NCBI RefSeq assembly: GCF_020509005.1
Contig: NC_063014.1
Location: 930,001-994,000 of the forward strand
Source: Fulvia fulva
Lineage: Eukaryota > Ascomycota > Dothideomycetes > Mycosphaerellales > Mycosphaerellaceae
Direction: 5' to 3'
Length of the DNA: 64,000 bases
The notes under the pieces were generated by a model, which was given only the letters and a program-made list of their open reading frames with translations, did no database searches and was not told the DNA's origin. Positions 22,353 through 33,613 of the stretch are shown one piece after another (within the stretch, counting starts at the first letter, position 1; every line of letters begins with the position of its first letter). The position numbers and the translations under genes were made by a program.

Positions 22353-22393
22353 TGTTAAGATGTAGCATCTTAAAGGGAGTCAACAATTAGGAA
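22353..22393 (+). repeat. 41-bp start of a Copia3-family LTR
   Basis: TGTTAAGATGTAGCATC and the following bases match the first 41 bp of the Copia3 LTR in plus orientation, then switch within AATTAGGAA to Gypsy2 gag sequence. It marks the right edge of a rearrangement that removed part of Gypsy2-A. Confidence 0.75.
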
Positions 22394-23545
22394 AATATAG
22401 CGCGAGATAGTAAGGATCGTACTCGAGAGCGGCCTCGGCGGTCGTCGAGTTACTTCTTAAGGTTATCTACCTAAGTTTACTACGACTTATTAAGCTACTC
22501 GATATCGCTCTAATAGGTCTAGGCTTCTATCTTATATATATTAAGGTCAAATTCGAGGGCCTTGATCTTTGAGTCGTTATTAGATAACTACTAAAGTACC
22601 TCCTTTACTTACTTCTTTAGGGTGTCGTTCTTTATAGTAAGCGAGCTAATCTCGGCGGTTATTACTATACTTAAGGATACTCTAGGTTAGGCCTTTAGGT
22701 TATCGAGTTCCTACTAGACCTAAGTAAGCTATTACTTAGCCTGATCTATTTCACCTCGTACCGTACCTAGGTCCTTCTAGAAAGCGTCGTAGTACTTAAT
22801 AGTATCCTCCTTCTATATCTTCTATATATCGCGATCCTTAACTAGTTTATCGTACTCGTTACGTATCTACTAATCGTGACTCTTCTATCTCCTAAGCTCT
22901 TACCCTACTTTACCTAATTACTCGTAGAGTATAGTCGCTATTTGTACCGTATTCCTATACTCCTACTCGGTACGTCGTAGGATAAAGTAGATAGCCGCGG
23001 CCCTCTCGGGCTCCTATACGAGCTTAACGAGTTGATCGGTATCGAGTTATAGGAGGTTGTTAACGGGGATTCGGAGGGTCTTCGCGACTTATTATTATGT
23101 CTTACCTTCCTCTCCTTCGCCTTCTTCGGTAGCGCCGTCGTCGTCGTAGTTAACTACCGCCGTAGCTATACTATCGATATTCTAGATCTTATTATTAGAA
23201 AGAAGGTCGTATAGGTTAAGCTTAGGCGGTAGGTCGGTAACTAGTCGCTATAAGCTCTCGAGTTTATACTATAAGGCGTTATTAGTAGTTTACTACTACT
23301 ACTATATCTGTCCTAGAGTCTATATATTATATATAGATTCGCGCTATACTACTAGTCGTATAGCTAGTAGTAAGCCTCGCTATCCTTAAGGGCGTACTAT
23401 ATTAGGTACTACTTAGCCTAAGGTAGTAGTCTCCTATACCGAGTCGTACGTCTTTTCTAACGTACGCCGTAATGTCTTTTTACGGTTATTAATAATCTAT
23501 ACTCTTATAGATCCTGTCGTAGCTCTTCTACGGATATAGAGACCT
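22394..23545 (-). pseudogene. Gypsy2-A gag, N-terminal part
   Basis: Minus-strand translation gives a gag-like sequence close to Gypsy2-B 50560-51570: LPPKLNLYDLLSNNKI (near 23240-23190), an acidic stretch around VVNYDDDGATEEGEGEEG (near 23155-23105) and RAAAIYFILRRTE (near 23005-22965). The C-terminal capsid and zinc-knuckle part found in Gypsy2-B (49500-50530) is absent, replaced by LINE-A1 and LTR debris. RIP stops are frequent. Confidence 0.68.
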
Positions 23546-23552
23546 AGCTAAG

Positions 23553-23713
23553 TATAGCGGTTTATAGTCGTATTAATATAGAGTAGCTAGGTACGTAGGA
23601 AAGAGGAGCGCGAGGTACGCCGAGGCTATATATAAGCCGAGGTGTTACGCTAGTACGCGCGGTCACGTGACCTACGTACTAGCTATCTATTTACTAGGCC
23701 TAGGGCCGTAACA
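23553..23713 (-). repeat. Gypsy2-A 5' LTR (161 bp)
   Basis: This is a direct repeat of 16640-16800 and is less RIP-mutated: the palindrome GGTCACGTGACC (23661-23672) is intact. It ends GGGCCGTAACA before GTAGG, which resumes Copia3 sequence. Confidence 0.9.
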
Positions 23714-23718
23714 GTAGG

Positions 23719-24478
23719 AGAAGTAATAGACCTCTTAGAGAACTTTACTACTTTTTACTAAGCTTTCTTTATAGCTATATAATTAGTAGACAGTTTGATA
23801 CTATAGGATAGCGAATTCCTAGAAGAAGTTAAGAAAATAGCCTTTATAGTAACTATAGAAGCTATTGTATATAAGTAAGAGATCCTAATTCTAAAATCCT
23901 ATAAGGATGCTATAAACGACAAGAAATAGGGACATCTTTAGAAGGAAGCGATCTAAAAGGAACTAGATACTCTATAGAGTAATAATACCTAGGAAAATTC
24001 TGTTCTACTAAAAGGAGCAAATCTAGTTATATTAAGATAGGTCTTTGATATGAAGAGAAGTATTAGTAGAACTATTAAGAAGTTCAAGGCTAGACTAGTT
24101 ATAAGGGGCTTCTTATAGAAGTTTAGTATTGACTTTATAGAGACATTTATACCTATAGTAAGAGAGGACACCCTTAGGGTATTTATAGCTATTATGTATA
24201 AGAAGAATCTTTATCTTTACTAACTAGATATAAACAATACATTGATAGAAAGCACTCTCTATAAAGACATCTTTATATTACTACTACTAGGAGATAAGCT
24301 TCTACTAAACATAGTGTTTGAAATCCTTAAAAGCTTATTTAGACTTAAGCAAGTAGCTAGAGATTAGAATCAACTCTATATATTAAAGCTTAGAGAGATT
24401 GGATTTATATAGTTAGAAGTAGATCTATACCTACTTATCTATAAGAAGAGGGAGATTATAATCCTTATATATATAGAT
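23719..24478 (+). pseudogene. Copia3 reverse transcriptase, N-terminal part
   Basis: It resumes after Gypsy2-A and shows KKFKARLVIRGFL (24079-24118), DFIETFIPIVREDTLRVFI (24130-24187), LDINNTLIES and the SLFRLKQVARD block (near 24330-24370). It ends inside the catalytic motif: ILIYID, then LINE-B1, with DILIT continuing at 29469. The insertion therefore splits the YIDD box itself. Confidence 0.8.
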
Positions 24479-24649
24479 AGAGAAAACTTTGAGGAAAACG
24501 CTTATCGATCTCTACGCCAAAACAAGACACATTCGAAAGCTCTTATTAAGGCCATTTTAACGATATATAAAGCAGGCCACTGCCCCTAGGACTAAGGGAG
24601 TTCTACCTCATTTAATCTGGACAGCTTGAAGCTCTCTTCACCCTATTTC

Positions 24650-25987
24650 TTCAGCTCTAAACGCCGCGGAGGTGCCTAGCTACATTAGGCAACTCCTAGG
24701 TAATAGTAGCCTAGGCTACGGCACTAACGGCGCCTACGGCCCTATAGGGGAAGCCCCCCTAAGACAACTAGTAGCAACTTATAGAGGACGTAAAAAGTAT
24801 AGAAACTAACGATCAGCTCCCTTACCGGTCTCTATAGGTAATAATCACTTAGCTACGTACGGCGCTTATACTGTCGTATTACCGAGGGCAATAAGAAATA
24901 AGGACGACGTCCTAGGCGATTAGTAAGGCCACCCGGAATCAACACCCCTATAGCTAGGTATCGGTCGCGGCATCGATACTAGGCCCCCGCCTAACGCACG
25001 ATATAGTTACGATCCGTATTGTAGTAAAGGAAGACTAGGCCGAAGTTGCGAAGCTATTAAATAAGGAGCTCGCCTAACGAATTAACTAACTAGGGGTGGT
25101 CGTAGTGAACTAACAGTCTAACGGTACTCTATAGATCTATACTAGCTCTACTACTACTAGGAGGTACCTAGAGGCATAGCTATAGTAGGTATCTAAGGTT
25201 GCGGCATTAGCGAAGGTCTTAACGAAACAATTCACGATCCTAGTCCACGATATGCCTAAGGAGTTTGACCTAACTAACTAGGGTCACCTACGCGCTCTCT
25301 AAGAGGACAACCCGGTCACTCTTAACTCTCTAATCTAGAAGGCGACTTGGCTCTATAGGAAATGGCCAGAAGGTAAGAAGGCCTCGGCGCTAATAGTATA
25401 GCTATAAGACGCGAAAGCGGCGGATCTAGCGATAGAACAAGGCCGAGTCTAGTAATATAGCCTCAAGATAGTAGAAAAGCACTCCTTATCCTTTCGTGTC
25501 CTCTAATGCTTTAAATACTAACAGTATAGATACCAAACCTACACGTGTACAAATAAGTAGGCCTACTCGAACTATATAGGAGACTATATGTCTAGGGACT
25601 ATATATCGACTACGAGACGGTACGCGAACTGTCCGGGGTACTACCTATCGTATAGTACGGAATGCCTATAGCGGAAACTAGCGAAAAACAAGGCAATCAC
25701 AAACAGAACCGTCGCCCTAAGATTCTATAGCGACCGTAAGGCTAGCCTATACCGGAACTAACTAGCGGCGGTCGGATATAAGCGCCCTAGGGCCGAGAAC
25801 GATATAAAGGATACGTAACCTAGGGCGTACGGGAGGCCACGTACTCTACTAGCTACGGCGAGGGAATCTAACTAGGCCCGGCTCCCCTTTAGTATATAGC
25901 CGATAGGCGTAGACTAGGACGTATAGGGCAGTAGGACATAGGACGATATAGAGGAAATGATTGTCGATACCGATAACTAGCCTCGAC
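24650..25987 (+). pseudogene. LINE-B1 ORF1 (gag-like, CCHC zinc knuckles)
   Basis: This reading frame carries ALTAPTALQGKPPQDN near its start and FTILVHDMPKEFDLTN (25232-25280), typical of the RNA-recognition-like part of Tad1-clade ORF1. A zinc-knuckle array follows at 25507-25690: CFKYQQYRYQTYTC, then AYSNYIGDYMSRDYI and RYANCPGYYLSYSTEC, where most Tyr stand for Cys or His after RIP. It overlaps the start of ORF2 by a few codons. ORF1 proteins bind the element RNA. Start position is approximate. Confidence 0.75.
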
Positions 25988-28900
25988 ACGCTTAGCATTA
26001 TCTAGTATAACGTCAACTATAGCAAGGATATAGTCTAGAACTATTTCCTATACGAGGCGGACCCGCGCGTCTACTACGTCCTTATAATCTAGGAGCTATA
26101 GATTAACCCGTACTATAAGAGACTAACGACCTACAAGTTACTAGGCTATACGACATGCCTACGAGGCGACGGTAGACCCCGTACGTGCTTCTATGTCAGT
26201 AAGGACATACTAGAATCCGACTAGGAGGTAGTATACTACGTAGACGAAGAAGGCGGGGGCGATATTACCTCCCTCTACGTAGGTAGTACCTAGATACACA
26301 ACCTATATATACAACCGCTAGCCTCGAGGTCTAGCCGCGACCTAGGGGTCTATAGACACCTAGACAGTGCGCTTAAGAGACAAGGGTGCCACATCGTAGT
26401 AGGAGACTTTAATATATACTACTCTTCCTAGGAAAGCCTTATATAGCCGCACCCTATAGCCGACGAAGTACTCGACTTGATAGCGAGTAACGTAATTGCC
26501 CTTAATACCCCGAAGGACCTAGGCACCTAGAAGAGAGGGGGACTCTAAGGCACGATCGACCTCTCCTAGATCTTAGATAGCTACTACCACACGGTAACCT
26601 ACTATAGGATCGAACATGAACTCGAGGCGTCGTCAGACTATATGCTAGTTAGGACCTCTATTACGACATAGATACAACGTATACTAGCGAGAACCCCTAA
26701 GCTAAACTAGGGAAAGGCCTACTAGGCTAATATGTAGGCGTACCTCGATGACTCTAAGAGGCTAGTCTAGATCGCGTAGTAGTAATATAACAGTAAAGAC
26801 GAGATAGACGAAGTAGTCTAGGGGTTGATAGACGAAATAAGAAAAGCGACCTTACTTCACGTTCCGCTTACCTAACTAACGATATAGTCTAAACTATCCT
26901 AGACGCCGGAGTATACTACGGTAGTAAGAGAAGTAAGGAGAGCCCGCCGGGTGTAGACGAGCAGCTATAGCGAGGAGGCCTAGAACGTATATAGGGAGGC
27001 ATACTAATAGAAGAAAGCTATAATACGAAGGGAGAAAGTAGTCGGCTAGGGGGCTATAGTAGAAGAAATCGCCGGTAAGCTAGAGAGGATATAGAAGCTA
27101 GCGAAATAGGCCCGACAGGACCCTATATAGGGCCCCTCCTTCTCTATCCTAGCGCTATAATCGCCTAGTGACCCGGTTAGCGACCCCGAGGCCAAGGCGC
27201 GTCTACTAGCTAGCAAGTTCTTCCCGCCTATAGTCGAGGCTAATCTAAGCGATATAAACAGCTCTACTCCCCTAGCCCCTAGTATCGCGGTCTAATAGGA
27301 GGTGTCCGAGGGAGAAGTTGCCGCTATACTAAGGAAGTTACCGGCGAAGAAAGCCCCGGGGCCGGATAGGATCCTAAACGAGCTACTAAAGAAGTGTAGA
27401 GATCAACTAGCCCTAGTAGTTATAGCGATCTTTAACGCCTACCTATAGACCGGGTACCAGCCGATAGCTTTTAAACAATCGACGACAGTAGTCCTACGTA
27501 AGCCGTAGAAGGAAGACTATACGTAGGTAAAGTCGTACCGCCTAATTACGCTCCTTAACACTCTTAGGAAGGCGCTTAAGAAGCTAGTTATAACGAGACT
27601 CTCCGAGGCGGTAGAGGAACACTCCCTACTCCCGGACACCTAGATAGGTACGCGCCTATAGCGATCGACGCTATCCGCGATAGAACTTATTACCTCTTAG
27701 GCAAAGGCCATCTAGTATAAGAATAGGGACAAGGTAGCTTCCTTACTTAGCCTAGATATATCGGGAGCCTTCGACTACGTGTTATACCCGCGGCTACTCT
27801 ATATCCTAAGGTCGAAAGGACTCCCTAAGTAGCTTATTAACTTCGTACGGTCCTACCTCTAAAACCGTAGTACGTCGATCCTAGTCGGCTAGTATAGAAG
27901 CCTATTTCAAGTAGTCTATACTAGAATCCCGTAAGGCTTAACGCTAGTACCTATTCTGTTCCTCTTCTTTATAGCGACGCTACTCCTAGCCCTAGAATCC
28001 CAGAACACCGCTACGAGCGGCTTCGTAGACGACACAAATATCCTAGCGTAGTCTTCCTCGACTAAGGAGAACTATAGGCTACTAGAAGAGAAGCATAAGA
28101 TCTACGAGGACTAGGCTAGGAGGCACGGGGCTCGGGTTGCCCTAGAAAAGTACAATCTAATACACTTTACGCGCCGGCCACGGTTCTATAATATATAAGC
28201 TTCTATCTAGATATAGGGGCATACGACTAACCCGGTAAATTAGCTTAGGATCCTCGGACTATAGGTAGACCCGGCGCTACGGTAGAGGAAGTACGTATAG
28301 GCAATATTACGGAAAGCTAAATAGAATATAGCATTATACTAGAGGCTCACTACGTCTATATAGGGGGCGGACTTCCGGTAGTCACGACTTCTATATACGG
28401 CTATTATACGGCTAGTCCTTACCTATAGTAGCCAAGTATAGTCCTTAGGCGAGAGGGCCTACCTATCGAAGGGACTCGTCGCGCCGCTAGCGAAGATCTA
28501 AAACCAATGCCTAAGGAAGGTCACCGGGGTATATAAGTCGATACTAACGAGGATACTTAAGTACGAGACCGCTATACTGCCGATCGACCTATATATCTAG
28601 GGACTACGGACCTCCTACTTAGGCAAGTCGGCATAGTACCTAGTATAGAAGGTCATCGCTAGTATAGTCGTAAGGGCCCGCGAATTAGTACTAGCGTATA
28701 GGGGCATTCGACCCGGAAACGAGCCGAACTACCGGGCAAGGGACGAATAGCTAGTAATATAATAGGAAGGTAAGAAATCGTTTATAGAGCAACTATAGAA
28801 AGAGAGGTAGAACAACTAGGTTATAGGGTATAGTGGACGCCCTTAGCTAGCGGGACAACCTAAGGAATAGTCAGCTATAAAATCCGCGGTCAAGTACCCC

Positions 28901-29392
28901 CCGAAGCTTATCTACTACCGCCTTACGAGGATATAGTATAGTATAGTAACCTAACTACGAAGCGAACATATCGGCCTCTAGGGGTACCTATTATAGAGGA
29001 AGGTTCTAGGATATACGAATACTAGCTACCCCTACGGCTATCGCTCCTAGAACGTACGGTACGTACTCCTCGTCTATCCGAGGTAGTCGCTAGGAAGGGG
29101 GGAGTAGATAGTAAAGGCGAGGAACCGGACGATTAGGGCACTTCTTAACAACGCTAAGGACCTACGGCGTATTACGAACTAGATACTAGAGAAGGGCTAG
29201 CTAGAACAGTACCGCCTAGTAGGAGCAGTATAGGAAGAGAGGACACGACGTAGCGCGACGAGACCGGCTAGGAGCGGGGGCTAACGGGGTAGTGACATAG
29301 ACTACGTACGTTTAGAGAGAAAGCTAAACTAGACAAGGAGTAGTCGGGGGCGGGAAGGGTTTTTACCTATCCGGGTTTCCCTTTGTATATAA
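25967..29392 (+). pseudogene. LINE-B1 ORF2: endonuclease, reverse transcriptase
   Basis: The start is ATA at 25967, which reads ATG in LINE-B2; the stop is TAA at 29390, giving about 1,140 codons. An APE-type endonuclease opens the frame (SIIQYNVNYSKDIVQNYF with Q now stop; IVVGDFNIYYSSQESL near 26394-26440). RT follows: KKAPGPDRILNELLKKC (near 27340-27400), LDISGAFDYVLYPRLL (near 27750-27800), IPQGLTLVPILFLFFI (near 27920-27975) and catalytic FVDDTNIL (28023-28047). A C-terminal region with GYRSQNVRYVLLVYP (near 29037-29085) ends it. Many TAG codons break it. Confidence 0.85.
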
Positions 29393-29447
29393 CAATAGAT
29401 ATATACCTATATAGGCCGGATAGGGTCCTAGAACAGGGGAATGACAA

Positions 29448-29460
29448 ATCTATCTATCTA
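29448..29460 (+). repeat. (ATCT)n tail of LINE-B1
   Basis: Three ATCT units stand where poly(A) would be expected and run directly into the target duplication. Confidence 0.8.
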
Positions 29461-29468
29461 TATAGATG

Positions 29469-30122
29469 ACATTCTAATTACTATACTAAAGTTAATAGAT
29501 GTTCTCTAGTTCAAAAGAGAACTAAGTAAGATCTTTAAGATTAAAGATCTAGGCGAACCTAAAAAGATCCTTAGTATAAGAGTCATAAGGGATAGAAAGA
29601 GAGGGATCCTAAAACTTAACTAAGGACACTTTGTTAGGGACAGCCTAGCTAAGATAGGAATGAACTATAAGAAGGTAGTACCTATATACTCACCTATAAA
29701 CAGCTATAAGGCCCTCAAATCTTCAAGCTATATAGATAAGAGGTGTAATAAGGCAGAGTACTAGAGTATTAATAGTACTTAGTAGTGACTAGTAACAATT
29801 ATAAGGCTAGACATTACTTTTGCTCTAGGAAGGATAAGCTTATTTATAAGTGACCTATCTACCTACTATATAAAGGCTTTAAAGAAGATCCCTAGGTACC
29901 TAAGATTATACCCTAATCTAGGACTTTAGTTCTTAAAGTCTAGAAAAGGACACCTTATTAGATACTATAATTCTGATTATATTATAGACAAAGTAGACAG
30001 AGTCCTAATCCTTAGGTATGTCTTCTTCCTCTATAGTGCACTAGTTTCTTAGATAAGTAAGAAGTAAATGTCTATAGTAATATCTATAATAGGGTCTAAA
30101 TATATAGCTATGAATATATATA
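29469..30122 (+). pseudogene. Copia3 RT C-terminal part and RNase H start
   Basis: This continues the catalytic box with DILITILKLIDVLQFKRELS, then FKIKDLGEPKKILSIRVIR (near 29530-29590), KLNQGHFVRDSLAKI, a tether (TRLDITFALGRIS near 29800-29835) and the RNase H entry RYYNSDYIIDKVDRV (near 29955-30000). It ends at SKYIAMNIY, where LINE-B2 is inserted. RIP stops are scattered. Confidence 0.78.
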
Positions 30123-30133
30123 GATAGATAGAT
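30121..30133 (-). repeat. (GATA)n tail of LINE-B2
   Basis: TAGATAGATAGAT on the plus strand adjoins the ATATATA target duplication, so the tail and target share bases. Confidence 0.75.
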
Positions 30134-30188
30134 TTGTTATTCCCCTATTCTAGGACCCTATCCGGCCTATATAGGTATATATCTATTG

Positions 30189-33100
30189 TTATATACAAAG
30201 GGAAACCCGAATAGGTGAAAACCCTTCCCGCCCCCGACTACTCCTTGTCTAGACTAGCTTTCCCTCTAAACGTACGTAGTCTATATCACTACCCCGTTAG
30301 CCCCCGCTCCTAGCCGGTCTCGTCGCGCTACGTCGTGTCCTCTCTTCCTATACTACTCCTACTAGGCGGTACTGTTCTAGCTAGCCCTTCTCTAGTATCT
30401 AGTTCGTAATACGCCGTAGGTCCTTAGCGTTGTTAAGAAGTGCCCTAATCGTCCGGTTCCTCGCCTTTACTATCTACTCCCCCCTTCCTAGCGACTACCT
30501 CGGATAGACGAGGAGTACGTACCGTACGTTCTAGGAGCGATAGCCGTAGGGGTAGCTAGTATTCGTATATCCTAGAACCTTCCTCTATAATAGGTACCCC
30601 TAGAGGCCGATATGTTCGCTTCGTAGTTAGGTTACTATACTATACTATATCCTCGTAAGGCGGTAGTAGATAAGCTTCGGGGGGTACTTGACCGCGGATT
30701 TTATAGCTGACTATTCCTTAGGTTGTCCCGCTAGCTAAGGGCGTCTACTATGCCCTATAACCTAGTTGTTCCACCTCTCTTTCTATAGTTGCTCTATAAA
30801 CGATTTCTTACCTTCCTATTATATTACTAGCTATTCGTCCCTTACCCGGTAGTTCGGCTCGTTTCCGGGTCGAATGCCCCTATACGCTAGTACTAATTCG
30901 CGGGCCCTTACGACTATACTAGCGATAACCTTCTATACTAGGTACTATACCGACTTGCCTAAGTAGGAGGTCCGTAGTCCCTAGATATATAGGTCGATCG
31001 GCGGTATAGCGGTCTCGTACTTAAGTATCCTCGTTAGTATCGACTTATATACCCCGGTGACCTTCCTTAGGCATTGGTTTTAGATCTTCGCTAGCGGCGC
31101 GACGAGTCCCTTCGATAGGTAGGCCCTCTCGCCTAAGGACTACACTTGGCTACTATAGGTAAGGACTAGCCGTATAATAGCCGTATATAGAAGTCGTAAC
31201 TACCGGAAGTCCGCCCCCTATATAGACGTAGTAAGCCTCTAGTATAATACTATATTCTGTTTAGCTTTCCGTAATATTGCCTATACGTACTTCCTCTACC
31301 GTAGCGCCGGGTCTACCTATAGTCCGAGGATCCTAAGCTGATTTGCCGGGTTAGTCGTGTACCCCTATATCTAGATAGAAGCTTATATATTATAGAACCG
31401 TGGCCGGCGCGTAAAGTATATTAGATTATACTTTTCTAGGGCAAACCGAGCCCCGTGCCTCCTAGCCTAGTCCTCGTAGATCTTATGCTTCTCTTCTAGT
31501 AGCCTATAGTTCTCCTTAGTCGAGGAAGACTACGCTAGGATGTTTATGTCGTCTACGAAGCCGCTCGTAGCGGTGTTCTAGGATTCTAGGGCTAGGAGTA
31601 GCGTCGCTATAAAGAAGAGGAACAGAATAGGTACTAGCGTTAATCCTTACGGGATTCTAGTATAGACTACTTAAAATGGGCTTCTATACGCGTAGACTAG
31701 GATCGATGTACTACGGTTTTAGAGGTAGGACCGTACGAAGTTAATAAGCCACTTAGGGAGTCCTTTCGACCTTAGGATATAGAGTAGCCGCGGGTATAAC
31801 ACGTAGTCGAAGGCTCCCGATATATCTAGACTAAGTAAGGATACTACCTTGTCCCTATTCTTATACTAGATAGCCTTTACCTAAGAGGTGATAATTCTAT
31901 CGCGGATAGCGTCGATCGCTATAGGCGCGTACCTATCTAGGTGTCCGGGAGTAGGGAGTGTTCCTCTACCGCCTCGGAGAGTCTCGTTATAACTAGCTTC
32001 TTAAGCGCCTTCCTAAGAGTATTAAGGAGCGCACTTAGGCGGTACGACTTCACCTACGTATAGTCTTCCTTTTACGGCTTACGTAGGACTACTATCGTCG
32101 ATTGTTTAAATACTATCGGGTAGTATCCGGTCTAGAGGCAGGCGTTAAAGATCGCTATAACTACTAGGGCTAGTTGATCTCTATACTTCTTTAGTAGCTC
32201 GTTTAGGATCCTATCCGGCCCCGGGGCTTTCTTCGCCGGTAACTTCCTAAGTATAGCGGTAACTTCTCCCTCGGATACCTCCTATTAGACCGCGATACTA
32301 GGGGCTAGGGGAGTAGAGCTGTTTATATCGCTTAGATTAGCCTCGACTAGGGGCGGGAAGAACTTACTAGCTAGTAGACGAGCCTTAGCCTCGGGGTCGC
32401 TAACCGGGCTACTAGGCGATTATAGCGCTAGGATAGAGAAGGAGGGGCCCTATATAGGGTCCTATCGGGCCCATTTCGCTAGCTTCTACATCCTCTCTAG
32501 CTTACCGGCGATTTCTTCTACTATAGCCCTCTAGCCGACTGCTTTCTCCCTCCGTATTATAGCTTTCTTCTATTAGTATGCCTCCCTATATACGTTCTAG
32601 GCCTCCTCGCTATAGCTACTCGTCTACACCCGGCGGGCTCTCCTTACTTCTCTTACTACCGTAGTATACTTCGGCGTCTAGTATAGTTTAGACTATGTCG
32701 TTAGTTAGGTAAGCGGAACGTAAAGTAAGGTCGCTTTTCTTATTTCGTCTATTAACCCCTAGACTGCCTCGTCTATCTCGTCTTGACTATTATATTACTA
32801 CTACGCGATCTAGACTAGCCTCTTAGAGTTATCGAGGTACGCCTAGATATTAGCCTAGTAGGCCTTTCCCTAGTTTAGCTTAGGGGTTCTCGCTAGTATA
32901 CGTTATATCTCTATCGTAATAGAGGTCCTGACTAGTATATAGTCTGACGACGCCTCGAGTTTATATTCGATCCTATAGTAGGTTACCGTATAGTAGTAGC
33001 TATCTAAGATCTAGGAGAGGTCGATCGTGCCTTAGAGTCCCCCTCTCTTCTAGGTGCCTAGGTCCTTCGGGGTATTAAGGGCAATTGCGTTACTCGCTAT

Positions 33101-33613
33101 TAAGTCGAGTACTTCGTCGGCTATAGGGTGCGGCTATATAAGGCTCTCCTAGGAAGGGTAGTATATGTTAAAGTCTCCTACTATAATGTAGTACCCTTGT
33201 CTCTTAAGCGCACTATATAGGTGTCTATAGACCCCTAGGTCGCGGCTAGACCTCGAGGCTAGCGGTTATATATATAGGTTATATATCTAGGTGCTACCTA
33301 CGTAGAGGGAGGTAATATCGCCCCCGCCTTCTTCGTCTACGTAGTACACTACCTCCTAGTCGGATTCTAGTATGTCCTTACTAATATAGAAGCACGTACG
33401 GGGTCTACCGTCGCCTCGTAGGCATATCGTATAGCCTAGTAACTTATAGGTCGTTAGTCTCTTATAGTACGGGTTAATCTATAGCTCCTAGATTATAAGG
33501 ACGTAGTAGACGCGCGGGTCCGCCTCGTATAGGAAATGGTTCTAGACTATATCCTTGCTATAGTCGACGTTATACTAGATAGTACTAAGCGTATCGAGGC
33601 TAGTTATCGGCAT
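30189..33613 (-). pseudogene. LINE-B2 ORF2: endonuclease, reverse transcriptase
   Basis: Starts at an intact ATG (complement of 33611-33613; MPITSLDTLSTI) and ends at TAA (30189-30191). Endonuclease, RT and C-terminal blocks match LINE-B1 ORF2, including the FVDDINIL catalytic box (near 31535-31560) and IPQGLTLVPILFLFFI. TAG codons, mostly at former Gln and Trp, disrupt it. The retained ATG shows that B2 escaped a change that hit B1 and B3. Confidence 0.84.

Larger units (their letters stand above)
16640..23713 (-). mobile_element. Gypsy2-A: Ty3/gypsy retrotransposon, internally rearranged
   Basis: Identical-length 161-bp LTRs (16640-16800 and 23553-23713) are flanked by the perfect 5-bp duplication GTAGG (16635-16639 and 23714-23718), so both ends are exact. 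Coding is on the minus strand: gag near the right LTR, pol toward the left, and a polypurine tract beside the left LTR. A solo copia LTR (21024-21258), a LINE-A fragment (about 21300-22352) and a 41-bp LTR scrap (22353-22393) lie inside. Comparison with Gypsy2-B shows the C-terminal half of gag is missing. The element inserted into Copia3 integrase. Confidence 0.88.
24479..29459 (+). mobile_element. LINE-B1: full-length or nearly full-length Tad1-like LINE
   Basis: A non-LTR retrotransposon with two ORFs and a 3' end of (ATCT)n, flanked by TATATAGAT (24470-24478 and 29460-29468) in the Copia3 YIDD codons. Nearly 5 kb, plus strand. Its 5' 40 bases differ from LINE-B2 upstream of a shared GACACATTCGAAAGCTC. 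LINE-B2 and LINE-B3 are the other copies; B1 and B2 form an inverted pair only 663 bp apart. It is moderately RIP-mutated, with more CA left in the first 200 bp than elsewhere. Confidence 0.88.

Noticed and set aside
16640..23713. Dating Gypsy2-A by divergence of its two LTRs
   Set aside because: Differences between the LTRs are mostly RIP-type, so the clock assumption does not hold.
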